Assembly: GCA_964628055.1 (NCBI GenBank)
Contig: CAZVNL010000012.1
Location: 1 to 61,317 of the forward strand
DNA from: CAZBEL01 sp964628055
GTDB lineage: Bacteria > Fidelibacterota > Marinisomatia > Marinisomatales > TCS56
Direction of reading: 5' to 3'
DNA length: 61,317 nucleotides
Shown: positions 1 to 8,720 of the stretch, in pieces
Layout: every line of letters starts with the position of its first letter
How positions within the stretch are numbered: position 1 is the stretch's first letter
The notes under the pieces: generated by a model
Database searches by the model: none
Seen by the model: the letters and a program-made list of their open reading frames with translations, nothing else
What the model was told of the DNA's origin: nothing
Made by a program: the position numbers and the translations under genes

Positions 1-573
1 GATTCTAAAGGCTACCACCTTGCGGGACCATTCATCCAACATCACGAACAGATGCCAGAAGATTCTCTTCAGATCCGTCTTCAAGTAGCTGATGTCCCAG
101 CTCCAACACTGGTTCGGACCCGTTAACGGTTCCGGCCGGTTTGGCTTTGCACCTGCACCGTGACGTCTGGTGGGTAGCCTTCTATCAGACAGCAGACCCC
201 TCTCTACAAGAATCATACGAACCGTCGAGTAGGACACGTAAAACAAACCCTCATCCGCTCCTCTCAAAGCAACAAACCGCAATGAATGATCTACTGCCTG
301 TTCCCTGGCAACGTAAGCCAGCACTGCTTCCCGTTCAGACGGCATGATCGTATGCAGGGGGTTTTTTGGCCCGGGTTTTTGATCCTGCATACTGCTGCCC
401 GTATCTCTTCTCCTGGCCATCCAGCGCTGGATACGCCGGATATGGATCTGCAACACCGCACAGGTCTGACTTATGGGAATACCACTGGCTTTGGCGGTCT
501 GAATAACTTGCACCAGCTCCTCTTTCACCTCCAACGGTAAGGGATTAGATGGAAAGGGCCCTTCTATTCCAAG
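1..573 (-). pseudogene. IS3-family transposase OrfB fragment (cut by window edge)
   Basis: Reading the minus strand from 573 down to 1 gives 191 open codons. They encode an N-terminal helix-turn-helix (region around IQRWMARRRD), an HTH_21-like segment (SYSTVRMILVERGLLSDRR) and the start of an rve integrase core with WDISYLKTD and MLDEWSRKVVAF. The first Asp of the DDE triad is in the former. The rest of the catalytic domain lies outside the window. No ATG/GTG start is present at its 5' end. The frame is preceded by a TAA (574-576) right after an A8 run (minus strand; plus 579-586), where IS3 elements often have a programmed frameshift. Here neither -1 nor +1 slippage yields a clean OrfAB fusion without meeting a stop, so I read it as decayed. 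Family assignment is from motif recognition. Confidence 0.75.
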
Positions 574-877
574 TTAACTTTTTTTTAAGTGCGGTGAACA
601 GGACGCTCATCTCAGATAAAGCCTTCTCCTCCAGCTCGGCTTTCACTTGCAGATACTATTCTTTAGGAACGGTGCTGGTTTTCTTCTTCCCCGGAACACT
701 GTATTTGAGGGCTTCCAGGGCAGCCGCTTCCACGATTCTTCTTATGCAGCACAGATCAGAGGCATAAAGTCCATATTTTCTGAGAATCTCACCGACCTTG
801 GCACCTGGCTGTTGACATTCCTGGTAAATCTGCCATTTTTGTTCCGGACTAAATCTGGTTCTCTTGTGATTGTTCAT
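545..877 (-). pseudogene. IS3-family OrfA with internal stop
   Basis: The start ATG at 877 has a good Shine-Dalgarno (AGAGGA, 5 nt upstream). The product has the typical OrfA opening (KRTRFSPEQKWQIYQE) with a helix-turn-helix around GAKVGEILRKYGLYASDL. It is broken by an in-frame TAG at 656-658, just after TSTVPKE. The same frame then resumes convincingly as OrfA (YLQVKAELEEKALSEMSVLF, then TALKKK) to a TAA at 545-547. The downstream leucine-zipper-like segment is what OrfA normally carries, so the TAG is a nonsense mutation in a once complete gene, or a base error. Together with the partial OrfB this is one element oriented on the minus strand; I could not find its terminal inverted repeats. 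Confidence 0.7.
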
Positions 878-943
878 AGTTCCTCTCATGATTGAGGAAA
901 TGGCTCTGCCAACGGCTGTAGCATAGAAAATTCTGTAAAACAC

Positions 944-1245
944 GACAAGAACTAAAAATCGTACGGATATATAGAATGTTTATAGTATTTATTGATTCTC
1001 AAAAACCTAACCAAGGGTCTGGAACACAACCTCCGCCCTAGTCGTCCACATGAAAACCAATAATTACCCGAGATCGGGAGATCCTGGGAGAGGTGGATCG
1101 AGGGGAATTCTCTACTTTGATACCGCAAAGGGGTTAAACTTCCTGGAGTTTAGTTTTTGACCCGTATCCCCGTCCTCAAGGACGGGGCAAGGAATTGGCT
1201 GGCGTTGATTTCTCCGTTGGAAATTGCCGACCCCGACTCGCTACT
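944..1245. other. Gene-free stretch with one perfect hairpin
   Basis: No coding signal seen. The notable structure is a perfect palindromic hairpin at 1168-1187 (CCCCGTCC-TCAA-GGACGGGG). It lies just beyond the 3' end of the CsgG-like gene and beyond the IS3 remnant. Neither strand has a T-run straight after it, so it is not a typical intrinsic terminator. Confidence 0.6.
1168..1187. repeat. Perfect 8-bp-arm hairpin, resembles IS200/IS605 end
   Basis: Arms CCCCGTCC and GGACGGGG with a TCAA loop. Hairpins of this CCCCGTCC/GGACGGGG type are frequent at the right ends of IS200/IS605 elements, near the omega-RNA part. Here no TnpA or TnpB gene is visible next to it, so an orphan end or a solitary remnant is only a possibility. 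Confidence 0.35.
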
Positions 1246-2742
1246 CTATTTACCCCAGAATTTATCCCTGAACATCCAGTCTTGACTCCCCATCACATCG
1301 AAAGAGAGAAAACGAAACCCGATGGAAAAGTACAAGCCCTGGGGTTGGATCGCCGGTTCGGGAGGAGAATCCCAGTGGGCTTCGTGGGAGACGGGTTCCC
1401 CATCCTTCTCCTCGGTATATTTCCAAGGAGCACTGGTAGAAGATAAAATATAATTCACCGCCAATACCAGATCCCGCGTCGGTCCCCGCATGAGTGTGAG
1501 TTCCAACCCCAACCGGGGGGCAAATATCAGTTTGGTGACCACATGATCATTGTCATCGGGACGAAAAGCCAGGTCGATAGGCAGGGTAATGACGCCCTGC
1601 AGGGAAACGGTGGGTGTGGCCAACAGTTTATACATCAATCCCACGCCAAACCCGAAATCGAAATCGGTACGTTCCTGGTTATCGGTAATGGTGCCGAGAT
1701 TAAAATGCACCCGGCCGGAGAACGTTCGAAAAGGGGTCATGGCACCGGCAAAGTCCACCTGGAACTGGGAAGGTTGGGAACCAAAATGCAGGGTGAGTTC
1801 CTTGGAAAAAATGAACCCGGTTTTTTCCACGGCCTGATAACCCGGCTGGATAGAATCCCATTTCCGCAAAATGCGTCCCCGGTTCGCCCGGGAACTCAGG
1901 TCAACAACCCGGACGTACCCCACCGATCGACCAGGGATCACGATCTCCCGGTCTCCGTAGGTCCGCTTGGTAGCCGGGGTGGAAATCTCAAACAGGGTCC
2001 CCGGTTTCACCCCCAATTCGGAGCCCAATAGAAGCAAAACCTCATTCCCCCGCACCTCCAACACCTCACTGGTGAGTAAGTACAATTCCCGTAAGCGGCG
2101 GCCCACTTGCCAGCGCATCTGGTTCAACGCCTTTTCCAAAGAGGCCGTTTTATTCCCGCCTGTATGTTCCGCCGTAACCAGGAAGGAAGTTAGGGAGTGA
2201 CCCGTCTCCACGTCGACCTTACGCACCTCTATCTGGAGCACGGTTTGGATGTTATTGGGATACCGTTCCACCCCTTCCATCTTTTTCTCAATCGTAGCGT
2301 CCACAATATCCTTCACGATGACACCCAAAAGTCCCCCTTTGCGGGCCGTTTTCCGGTCTTCGCGGTCCTCATCTTCCTCTTCGTCCGGTGGAACGCCCTT
2401 CTGCCCGAAATTCAGCACCTGCACAATCAATGCCTCCGGAGCGGCGGCGAGCTTCCCCACGGCCACCAACTCCGAATCGTTGACCACGCCACTCATCTGG
2501 AGCGCCTGCTCCTGAAGAATCGCTTCCAACTGGTTCCGGTCAATTACTTTAAAACGTTTGAGCTGAGCGGCTTGGCTGGTAACGATGGCTGTCACCCGCC
2601 AATCGATGGAAGTGGGATCGGCTCCGCCACGGGCCGGCAAAACCATGAGACGCTGTTTCTCCAGGGTCACGACCGGCGAGACCTCCTGGGCCCCTAACAA
2701 CCAGGGACCGAACAGTAACAAAAGATAGGTATGCTTACGCAT
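1246..2742 (-). CDS. CsgG-like N-domain protein with barrel-like C-terminus
   Basis: About 498 residues. The N-terminus MRKHTYLLLLFGPWLLGA is a signal peptide. Residues about 30-115 (RLMVLPARGG, FKVIDRNQLEAILQEQALQ, VGKLAAAPEALIVQV) resemble the CsgG/curli-assembly fold, a periplasmic or outer-membrane domain. A low-complexity acidic loop (DEEEDEDREDRK) follows. From about residue 310 the sequence alternates short beta-like strands typical of outer-membrane barrels (FNLGTITDN, FDFGFGVGLMYKL, LYFSIGFRF). I chose the second ATG (2742) because AAGGGG lies 6 nt upstream; the first ATG at 2748 would touch its ribosome site. No lipobox cysteine is visible, unlike classical CsgG. It stands alone, about 180 bp before the barrel-protein gene's end. 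Function unknown; a secretion or envelope role is inference. Confidence 0.6.
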   Translation of the reverse strand: MRKHTYLLLLFGPWLLGAQEVSPVVTLEKQRLMVLPARGGADPTSIDWRVTAIVTSQAAQLKRFKVIDRNQLEAILQEQALQMSGVVNDSELVAVGKLAAAPEALIVQVLNFGQKGVPPDEEEDEDREDRKTARKGGLLGVIVKDIVDATIEKKMEGVERYPNNIQTVLQIEVRKVDVETGHSLTSFLVTAEHTGGNKTASLEKALNQMRWQVGRRLRELYLLTSEVLEVRGNEVLLLLGSELGVKPGTLFEISTPATKRTYGDREIVIPGRSVGYVRVVDLSSRANRGRILRKWDSIQPGYQAVEKTGFIFSKELTLHFGSQPSQFQVDFAGAMTPFRTFSGRVHFNLGTITDNQERTDFDFGFGVGLMYKLLATPTVSLQGVITLPIDLAFRPDDNDHVVTKLIFAPRLGLELTLMRGPTRDLVLAVNYILSSTSAPWKYTEEKDGEPVSHEAHWDSPPEPAIQPQGLYFSIGFRFLSFDVMGSQDWMFRDKFWGK

Positions 2743-2799
2743 AGTCATCCCCTTGTGTGTGGAAAATTAACACCAATACTAACCCCGGAAAATGGTTAC

Positions 2800-3567
2800 T
2801 CACAGGCTCCATGACAAGGGCTGTTTCCACCCTAACTCCAGGTACCACGATTCCGGACGACGATTGGAGGAGTAATACTCCAGTTCATACCCCACGATGA
2901 CGCTGAAGCCCCGGCCCAAGGAATAGAGCAACTCCCCCTGGAGCTGGGTCCGGGTGAGATTGGCCTCCACTACCTCGCTGATCTGGTAAAAGTACTCCGC
3001 TTCCCATTTCGTGCTGAGGCGGAAAAGGTCCTGATCCCAGTAGAGCCCGGTTTTTAGATAGGAAGTCTTGCGGTCGCTGTTTAAATAATTGGACATGTCA
3101 TAGGCCTGCCCCACTTCCACGGTTATATGTCCAGTGGCAGATTGATGAATAAAGGCCCCCAAGCCCTGGTTGAAATGGTAACGCAGGGAGACGTTGGCCC
3201 GGGTATTACGCTGGTAGAAGAGGGTGGTAAAGTTGTACAACCAGCTCAGCCTTCGGTACTTGTTGCTGGATTTGTAGCGTAGAAAAATGTAGGAATCCTT
3301 CCCCAGGGCATAGGTGAAGAGGCGCAGGTCCCGGAAAGTCAGGTTCGTGCGACGATTCAGGCGGTAGTAGCCACTGGTTCCCTGGAGGCCTTCGTCGCGA
3401 ACGGCCCCCAGGCGGGCATACTGCTTCCACAGGGACACCTCGTTGGAATCTGTCGAGGGCGGTCTATCGGCAAGCAGACTCCCCAGGAACAAGAAACCTA
3501 TGAGCACCCAAAGGGGCATCTTCCGCAGAGCAAGTCTACCGTGTATATAACCGTATATCACCCTCAT
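2800..3567 (-). CDS. Predicted outer-membrane beta-barrel protein, unknown
   Basis: About 255 residues from the ATG at 3567 (GGCGGG just upstream). A GTG at 3615 would extend it back over the ABC permease 3' end, and another ATG at 3519 is possible. The segment MPLWVLIGFLFLGSLLA is a signal peptide core. The rest is rich in aromatic, alternating strands (YIFLRYKSSNKYRRLSWLYN, ANVSLRYHFNQGLG, LSTKWEAEYFYQI, FSVIVGYELEYYSS) ending in WYLELGWKQPLSWSL, which fits an 8-to-12-strand barrel. I do not recognise a named family; DUF481-like is possible. It follows the ABC permease gene directly and may share its transcript. Confidence 0.55.
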   Translation of the reverse strand: MRVIYGYIHGRLALRKMPLWVLIGFLFLGSLLADRPPSTDSNEVSLWKQYARLGAVRDEGLQGTSGYYRLNRRTNLTFRDLRLFTYALGKDSYIFLRYKSSNKYRRLSWLYNFTTLFYQRNTRANVSLRYHFNQGLGAFIHQSATGHITVEVGQAYDMSNYLNSDRKTSYLKTGLYWDQDLFRLSTKWEAEYFYQISEVVEANLTRTQLQGELLYSLGRGFSVIVGYELEYYSSNRRPESWYLELGWKQPLSWSL

Positions 3568-3592
3568 CCCGCCGGGTAATCTTTCCCTGGGC

Positions 3593-4366
3593 TTACTGTT
3601 TGATCTTCCTGCCACTATGCATGAGGAACACGGCGGCTAAGCTGAAAAGCGCCATCATCACCAAAGCCATGAGGAAACTGGCAAGGGGTGGGGAGTCGTA
3701 AACCCCCAAAATGGTGAAGCGAATCCCATTGATCATGTAGTAAATGGGATTCACGTAGCTTAAAGTCTGGGCCCAGCCGGGAAGCATCTTGATGGAATAA
3801 AAAATACCCCCTAAAAAACTCAACGGCGTGAGAAAGAAATTCTGCAACATGGCCAACTGGTCCCACGTATCCGCCAACTGGCCCAACAATAGGCCAATGC
3901 TGGCAAAGGTCCAGGAGACGATGAGGATAAACCCCATGGTCATAAAGAGGTGTTGCACCGGCATGCCGATGATCAAAACCCCCAGGAGCATAACCAGGAG
4001 ACCGTTGATGAACCCCCGCACGGTGCCCCCGAAAATGTAGGCCAGGGAAATTTCCAGGCTGGAGAGGGGAGCGGTGAGAATATCGGGGAGCTGCTGGAGG
4101 AGTTTCATCTGTAGCATTGAGGAGGCGCTGTTGGCCGTGGCGTTGGTTAGGGTGTTCATCATTATGAGCCCCGGCAAGATGAACAGGGTGTAGGGCACGC
4201 CCTCGATACTGGAGATGCGCTGCTGAAGGGTGTAGCCAAAAATGACGATATATAGCGATGAAGAAATGAGTCCGGGGAGTACTGTCTGCCGGTAGACGGA
4301 GAGGAAGCGACCCACTTCCCGCTTGGTGAGGGTCCACAGGCCAACCCAGTTGGGATCGTGAGTCAT
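3593..4366 (-). CDS. ABC-2 type transporter permease
   Basis: 257 residues with about six hydrophobic helices (TVLPGLISSSLYIVIFGYTL, GVLIIGMPVQHLFMTMGFIL, FLMALVMMALFSLAAVFL) and the ABC-2 family signature region around TPLSFLGGIFYSIKMLPGWAQ followed by NPIYYMINGIRF. The pattern is that of YadH/NodJ-type permeases. Its ATG begins immediately after the stop of the ATPase gene (no spacer), so the two are translationally coupled and form one exporter. The substrate cannot be told from sequence; related systems move lipids, polysaccharides or drugs outward. Confidence 0.88.
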   Translation of the reverse strand: MTHDPNWVGLWTLTKREVGRFLSVYRQTVLPGLISSSLYIVIFGYTLQQRISSIEGVPYTLFILPGLIMMNTLTNATANSASSMLQMKLLQQLPDILTAPLSSLEISLAYIFGGTVRGFINGLLVMLLGVLIIGMPVQHLFMTMGFILIVSWTFASIGLLLGQLADTWDQLAMLQNFFLTPLSFLGGIFYSIKMLPGWAQTLSYVNPIYYMINGIRFTILGVYDSPPLASFLMALVMMALFSLAAVFLMHSGRKIKQ

Positions 4367-5290
4367 CTATTCCAACCCCTTCCCGGTGAGGGCCAGGAAC
4401 ACATCCTCCAGGGAGGATTTTTCCGTCTCCACGCGCTGGATATGGCAACCCCGTTGGGTAAGAATCCGGATGATGCGGGCCATGGCCTGTTCCGGGTCCT
4501 GCACACAAAAATGCAGGCGATTGTCCTCGTGGGTAAAGGGGAATTCCTGGAGAAGTTCAGGTAGATCTTCCTGCCAGCCGGTGAGGTGGATGGTGATCCC
4601 CGCCTGCCCCAATTCCCGGGCGAGTTGCCACGGAACACCCTCTTTAATCACCAACCCTTCATCAATAATGGCCACCCGCTCACAGAGTAGTTCCGCCTCT
4701 TCGATATAGTGGGTGGTGAGTAAGATAGTTTTTCCCTGTTTATGTAGTTTCCGGAGGTAGTCCCACATTTCGTGTCGCAGTTCCACATCCACCCCGGCAG
4801 TGGGCTCGTCTAAGATCAAAATCCGGGGGTCCGTCACCAGCGCCTTGGCCAGTTGGTAGCGCCGTTTCATCCCTCCCGAAAGCTGACGTAGGCGGGACTT
4901 GCGTTTCTTTTCCAACCCCATGCGGGATAGGAGCGCTTCCACTTGCGGTGCCGCCTGGGACTTAGGAATGCCGTAGTACCCAGCATGGAAATAGAGCAAT
5001 TTTTCGATGGGAAAGAACCAGTCCACGGGTAACTCCTGGGCGGCAATCCCCACCTGAGAGCGGGTGAACCGGTAGTCCTTCACCGTATCGTGCCCGAAAA
5101 TTTCGGTGACCCCGGCATCCCGGCGTACCAGACCGGTTAAAATATTGATGGTGGTGGTCTTTCCGGCACCGTTGGGTCCCAGGAGACCGAAGAATTCCCC
5201 CTCCTCAATGGTAATGTCCACACCCCGCAAGGCCTGGACACCGTCGTAAGCCTTTTGCAAACCCTGAATCTTAATAGCCGGTAGGGCCAC
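4367..5290 (-). CDS. ABC transporter ATP-binding protein
   Basis: 307 residues. Walker A GPNGAGKT (38-45), ABC signature LSGGMKRR (137-144), Walker B ILILDEPTAGVD (157-168) and the switch histidine in LLTTHYIEE (His 194) are all intact. The C-terminal 90 residues (HLTGWQEDLPELLQ and onward) form the accessory domain common to ABC-2 ATPases of the YadG/CcmA type. It is preceded by a small gene 2 nt away and followed directly by the permease. Active ATPase of an exporter; cargo unknown. Confidence 0.93.
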   Translation of the reverse strand: MALPAIKIQGLQKAYDGVQALRGVDITIEEGEFFGLLGPNGAGKTTTINILTGLVRRDAGVTEIFGHDTVKDYRFTRSQVGIAAQELPVDWFFPIEKLLYFHAGYYGIPKSQAAPQVEALLSRMGLEKKRKSRLRQLSGGMKRRYQLAKALVTDPRILILDEPTAGVDVELRHEMWDYLRKLHKQGKTILLTTHYIEEAELLCERVAIIDEGLVIKEGVPWQLARELGQAGITIHLTGWQEDLPELLQEFPFTHEDNRLHFCVQDPEQAMARIIRILTQRGCHIQRVETEKSSLEDVFLALTGKGLE

Positions 5291-5292
5291 GG

Positions 5293-5616
5293 TTACACGT
5301 CAAAACCGATGGGGTGTACGAAGGGACTGGGGAAATCGTAACCTTCCACTCCGGGAAAATGAACGATGGAAGCCAAGAACCCCCAGGGAATCAAGACCGA
5401 AGCGGTGACTTCCTGGTACTTCATTTTTTTCGGGGGTACATCCGTCATCTGTTTCGGGAGGCGGAAATTGGGATGCTCTACCCACAGGCCGTATTCATCT
5501 AGCCCTTTCACCCGAGCAAAAACCTTATTCTGAACAATTCCTAATTCTTTCAGCGGCTTGTGATTATCTAAAATCAGGAGCACAATGTCATCCACAACAT
5601 CATCAATTTTCATCAT
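5293..5616 (-). CDS. Conserved-looking small protein in ABC operon, unknown
   Basis: 107 residues, no signal peptide or membrane helix. The N-terminal half is acidic (MMKIDDVVDDIVLLILDNHKP) and the rest mixed beta with a Phe/Pro-rich C-terminus ending HPIGFDV. I do not recognise a family. It is the first gene of a tight operon (2 nt before the ATPase gene), with AGGAAGG upstream of the start, so it is very likely expressed with the exporter and might be a cytoplasmic partner. Confidence 0.6.
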   Translation of the reverse strand: MMKIDDVVDDIVLLILDNHKPLKELGIVQNKVFARVKGLDEYGLWVEHPNFRLPKQMTDVPPKKMKYQEVTASVLIPWGFLASIVHFPGVEGYDFPSPFVHPIGFDV

Positions 5617-5696
5617 GACGAGAACCTTCCTGTAAGTTCTGGTACCGGTTGGACCCGTTTCCGTAACGTAATAAACGTCCCACGCAGAGGGAGTTT

Positions 5697-5721
5697 AAAA
5701 AAAATCCCCGTGGAATCCACG
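5697..5721 (-). terminator. Possible intrinsic terminator after PAP2 gene
   Basis: On the minus strand CGTGG-ATT-CCACG (5721-5709) is followed by GGGA and then eight T. The short stem and 4-nt spacer make it weak, but the position (100 bp beyond the PAP2 stop) and U-tract fit. Confidence 0.35.
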
Positions 5722-5820
5722 AATAACAAACAAAGTCTGTCCGTCAAATTTCACTTTCCACCATAACCCGCGTTACCCGACCTTGGAGAACTGGCTCCCA
5801 GGGTTTACAGAGATATGAAA

Positions 5821-6456
5821 TTACCAGGAGTAAGTAATCCGCAGGTTAGCCGTCACGGGAATGACCCCCGAGGATGGAGCTGAAGACCGCACCACCCATC
5901 GTCCAATTCCATACCCAATAATCCAACCCCCCAGGACATCCCTCAGGTAGTGGTTCCCGATGTAGACCTGGGCATAACCGGAAAGGAGCAGATACGACAG
6001 AAGTAGGGACGCGGAGCCCAGATGTTGTTGGCTCAACACTGTAACGTACGCCGCGGTGGCGGTGGCATGGCCGGAGGGCAAGGACGGGGTGATCCTGGTA
6101 TTCCAGAGGCGGGGTTGGTACTGACGCGGGGGTCGGGGACGGTTGACCAGGTATTTCAAAGTCACCACCACCGGTTGGGTGGCTCCTATAGCCACCAATA
6201 GTTGGCGAGCCCCATCAGAATCCGCGGTCCACTCCTTAGCTACAGTGCCTAATTCAATAACCGGAGTGCCCAGGGTGAGCAATTCCATGGAATAATCCAA
6301 CAGGGGGTAACGGTTAGTCCCCTCCAGGAAGCGGGTGATTCTTTCGTCGGAATGGGATAGAATTGCCCGCCAGCTTTTGGGCCCTGACGAGGCCCCAACC
6401 ATCCCCAGGGTAAGGAGTGCAATTCCTATTATTAGGTGGATGAAATACCTGACCAT
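5821..6456 (-). CDS. PAP2-family membrane phosphatase
   Basis: 211 residues. The PAP2 (lipid phosphatase/haloperoxidase) motifs are in order: KYLVNRPRP (101-109, K-x6-RP), PSGH (127-130) and GNHYLRDVLGG (167-177) with His 169 and Asp 173. The third motif usually begins with Ser-Arg; here the equivalent positions read Ala-Gln (162-163), so the phosphate-binding arginine seems to be missing. An N-terminal hydrophobic segment (YFIHLIIGIALLTLGMVGAS) and later helices place it in the membrane or periplasm. Likely substrates in the family are undecaprenyl pyrophosphate or phosphatidic acid; which one cannot be seen. Alone, with about 240 bp to ligA. Confidence 0.8.
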   Translation of the reverse strand: MVRYFIHLIIGIALLTLGMVGASSGPKSWRAILSHSDERITRFLEGTNRYPLLDYSMELLTLGTPVIELGTVAKEWTADSDGARQLLVAIGATQPVVVTLKYLVNRPRPPRQYQPRLWNTRITPSLPSGHATATAAYVTVLSQQHLGSASLLLSYLLLSGYAQVYIGNHYLRDVLGGWIIGYGIGRWVVRSSAPSSGVIPVTANLRITYSW

Positions 6457-6699
6457 TTCTCAATTGCTCCACTTAAATATAGATTATTCCGGGAACTGAC
6501 AGAAAACCTATTCCCACCTTTTTTAGATTGATTGAACCTTGGAATCTCACTTTCCCTGATAGATATCTTAACCTATTCCTATTCCCATCTCCTTCAAGGG
6601 CTCCCGACCTTGCTGGCTATTCCTCCAACTATTCCCCACCAAATAATTTTCATCAATCAATAGTATTGGGCGATCCTGTGAGAGGTAAGGTTGTTTTTA

Positions 6700-8712
6700 T
6701 TAACCCTCCCCTAGGAGGTCTAAAAATTCTTTCTCCGTCAGGGTAGGAATCCCCAGGGTTTTCGCTTTAGTCCGCTTAGACCCCGCTTGGGCTCCGGCCA
6801 CCACATAGTCCGTCTTACGGCTCACCGACCCACTGGCCCTTCCGCCCCGTGCTTCCACCAAGGCCTTGGCTTCGGCCCGCGTACAGCGCTCCAAGGTACC
6901 GGTAAAAACAAAAGTCTTTCCCTTTAGGGAACGGGATTCATCCCGGGGAGTTACGGGTTGTAGGGTCACACCCCGCTCCAGGCAATTCTGTACCACGTCC
7001 CGATTCACCGAGTTACACCAGAAATTGACGATTTCCTCCGCCACGATGGGACCGATCTCGGGGATGGCTTCCAATTCTTCCTGGGTGGCGTTTATAAATG
7101 GCTCCAGGTTGCCATGGAAATGGGCCTCCAGCACGCGGGCAAGATGTTCCCCCACGTTACGGATTCCCAGGGCGTATACAAAACGAGCAAAGGTCGTGCG
7201 CTTGGAACCCTCGATGGCTGTCAGCAGATTGTGCACGGACTTATCCGCCATACGTTCCAGGCCGACCAAATCATCATATGTCAAACGGTAAATGTCATCC
7301 ACCGAGCGCACCTTTCCGGCCTCTACCAATTGTTTCACCAACTTCGTACCCAAACCGTCGATGTCGAGGGCATTCTTGGATACGAAATGTTCTATCCGGC
7401 GTTTCACCTGGGCCGGACAGGCCAAGTTGGGGCACCGGACCACCACCTCACCTTCCGGACGGCTTACCTTATGGCCACACACCGGACACTGTTCCAGCAG
7501 GTGGTAAGGCTGTGCGTTGGCAGGACGCTTCTCTTTAATGACTTTCACCACCTCGGGGATGACATCCCCGGCGCGCTGAATCAAAACCGTGTCCCCAATA
7601 CGAATATCCTTACGATCGATCTCGTCCTGGTTGTGCAGGGTGGCATTGGTGACGGTGACCCCTCCCACCGGAACCGGCTTCAATCGGGCCACGGGGGTAA
7701 TGGCACCGGTCCGCCCCACGGAAGGAACAATATCCTCCACAACCGTGGAAGCCTGCTGGGCAGGAAATTTCCCAGCTATGGCCCACCGGGGAGACCGACT
7801 ACGAATTCCCGCCTGCTGACGTAGAGCGTAAGCGTTTATTTTTAAGACGAACCCGTCGATTTCGTACAGCAGGTCATGGCGCTTTTCGGCCAGTTCCCGA
7901 TAGTAGGCCAGGGCAGATTCAATCCCTCGGACACGCCTGATCTCCGGATTAACCGGAAGTCCCCACTCCTTCAACGCCTGGAGAAATTCCCAATGGGTAG
8001 CGAAGGTCTCCCCTTCGATGGTGCCGGCCTGGTAACAGTAGCCTGACAGGGGGCGGGAGGCCGTGATGCGGGGATCGAGTTGCCGCAGACTCCCAGCCGC
8101 GGCATTCCTGGGATTGGCGAAAAGGCTCTCCCCAGCGGCAGCCCGTTGCTGGTTCAATTTCGTGAACCCGGCCTTCGTTATAAAGACTTCTCCCCGCACC
8201 TCTAAAAGCGCAGGGACGGGACGCTCTACCGAGCGCAAACGCAACGGCAGGCACCGAATGGTACGTAGGTTGGAGGTGATCTCTTCCCCGGTGATCCCAT
8301 CCCCCCGGGTGGAGCCCCGCGTGAATACCCCGTTTTCGTAAATCAACTCCACAGCCAGGCCATCCAATTTTGGCTCGGCCACATAATCGATACCTCCGGT
8401 GACATTCAGCCAACGGTGGACCCGCTGGTCAAACGCCCGGAGTTCCTCCTCGTCCATGGCATTTTCCAGGGAAAGCATGGGTATCCGGTGACGGAGGGTA
8501 GGGAATTCCTCGGCTGGTTGAGCCCCAACCCGCTGGGTAGGAGAATCGGGAGTGACTAGCTCCGGATGCTTGGCCTCTAAAGCCTCCAACTCCCGCAGGA
8601 GAAGATCGTATTCACCATCGGAAATGAGGGGGTCATTTAAAACATAATAGCGGTAGTTATGTTCGTTGATCTCTTTCCGTAAAGCGCGGATTCGCTGGGC
8701 GGCGTTCGGCAT
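6700..8712 (-). CDS. ligA: NAD-dependent DNA ligase LigA
   Basis: 670 residues, the usual family length. The adenylation domain has the nucleophile motif KLDG with Lys 115; the N-terminal Ia domain (NEHNYRYYVLNDPLISDGEYD) binds NAD. The OB fold follows, then a four-cysteine zinc finger (CPVCGHKV to CPNLACPAQ), helix-hairpin-helix repeats (IDGLGTKLVKQLVEAGKV, IPEIGPIVAEEIVNF) and a C-terminal BRCT domain (GKTFVFTGTLERCTR to FLDLLGEG). It seals nicks in replication and repair. It is last in the minus-strand run with dnaE and dtd, 8 nt after the preceding small gene, so the cluster combines replication polymerase and ligase. Confidence 0.98.
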   Translation of the reverse strand: MPNAAQRIRALRKEINEHNYRYYVLNDPLISDGEYDLLLRELEALEAKHPELVTPDSPTQRVGAQPAEEFPTLRHRIPMLSLENAMDEEELRAFDQRVHRWLNVTGGIDYVAEPKLDGLAVELIYENGVFTRGSTRGDGITGEEITSNLRTIRCLPLRLRSVERPVPALLEVRGEVFITKAGFTKLNQQRAAAGESLFANPRNAAAGSLRQLDPRITASRPLSGYCYQAGTIEGETFATHWEFLQALKEWGLPVNPEIRRVRGIESALAYYRELAEKRHDLLYEIDGFVLKINAYALRQQAGIRSRSPRWAIAGKFPAQQASTVVEDIVPSVGRTGAITPVARLKPVPVGGVTVTNATLHNQDEIDRKDIRIGDTVLIQRAGDVIPEVVKVIKEKRPANAQPYHLLEQCPVCGHKVSRPEGEVVVRCPNLACPAQVKRRIEHFVSKNALDIDGLGTKLVKQLVEAGKVRSVDDIYRLTYDDLVGLERMADKSVHNLLTAIEGSKRTTFARFVYALGIRNVGEHLARVLEAHFHGNLEPFINATQEELEAIPEIGPIVAEEIVNFWCNSVNRDVVQNCLERGVTLQPVTPRDESRSLKGKTFVFTGTLERCTRAEAKALVEARGGRASGSVSRKTDYVVAGAQAGSKRTKAKTLGIPTLTEKEFLDLLGEG

Positions 8713-8720
8713 GAAAACGG

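Noticed and set aside
3615..4508. 297-residue minus frame across the ABC permease and ATPase genes
   Set aside because: Low-complexity His/Pro/Gly-rich translation in an alternative frame of two real genes.
6866..7824. Several long plus-strand open frames over ligA
   Set aside because: They lie antisense to a complete ligase gene with all motifs and show no domain; they are shadows of a GC-structured coding strand.
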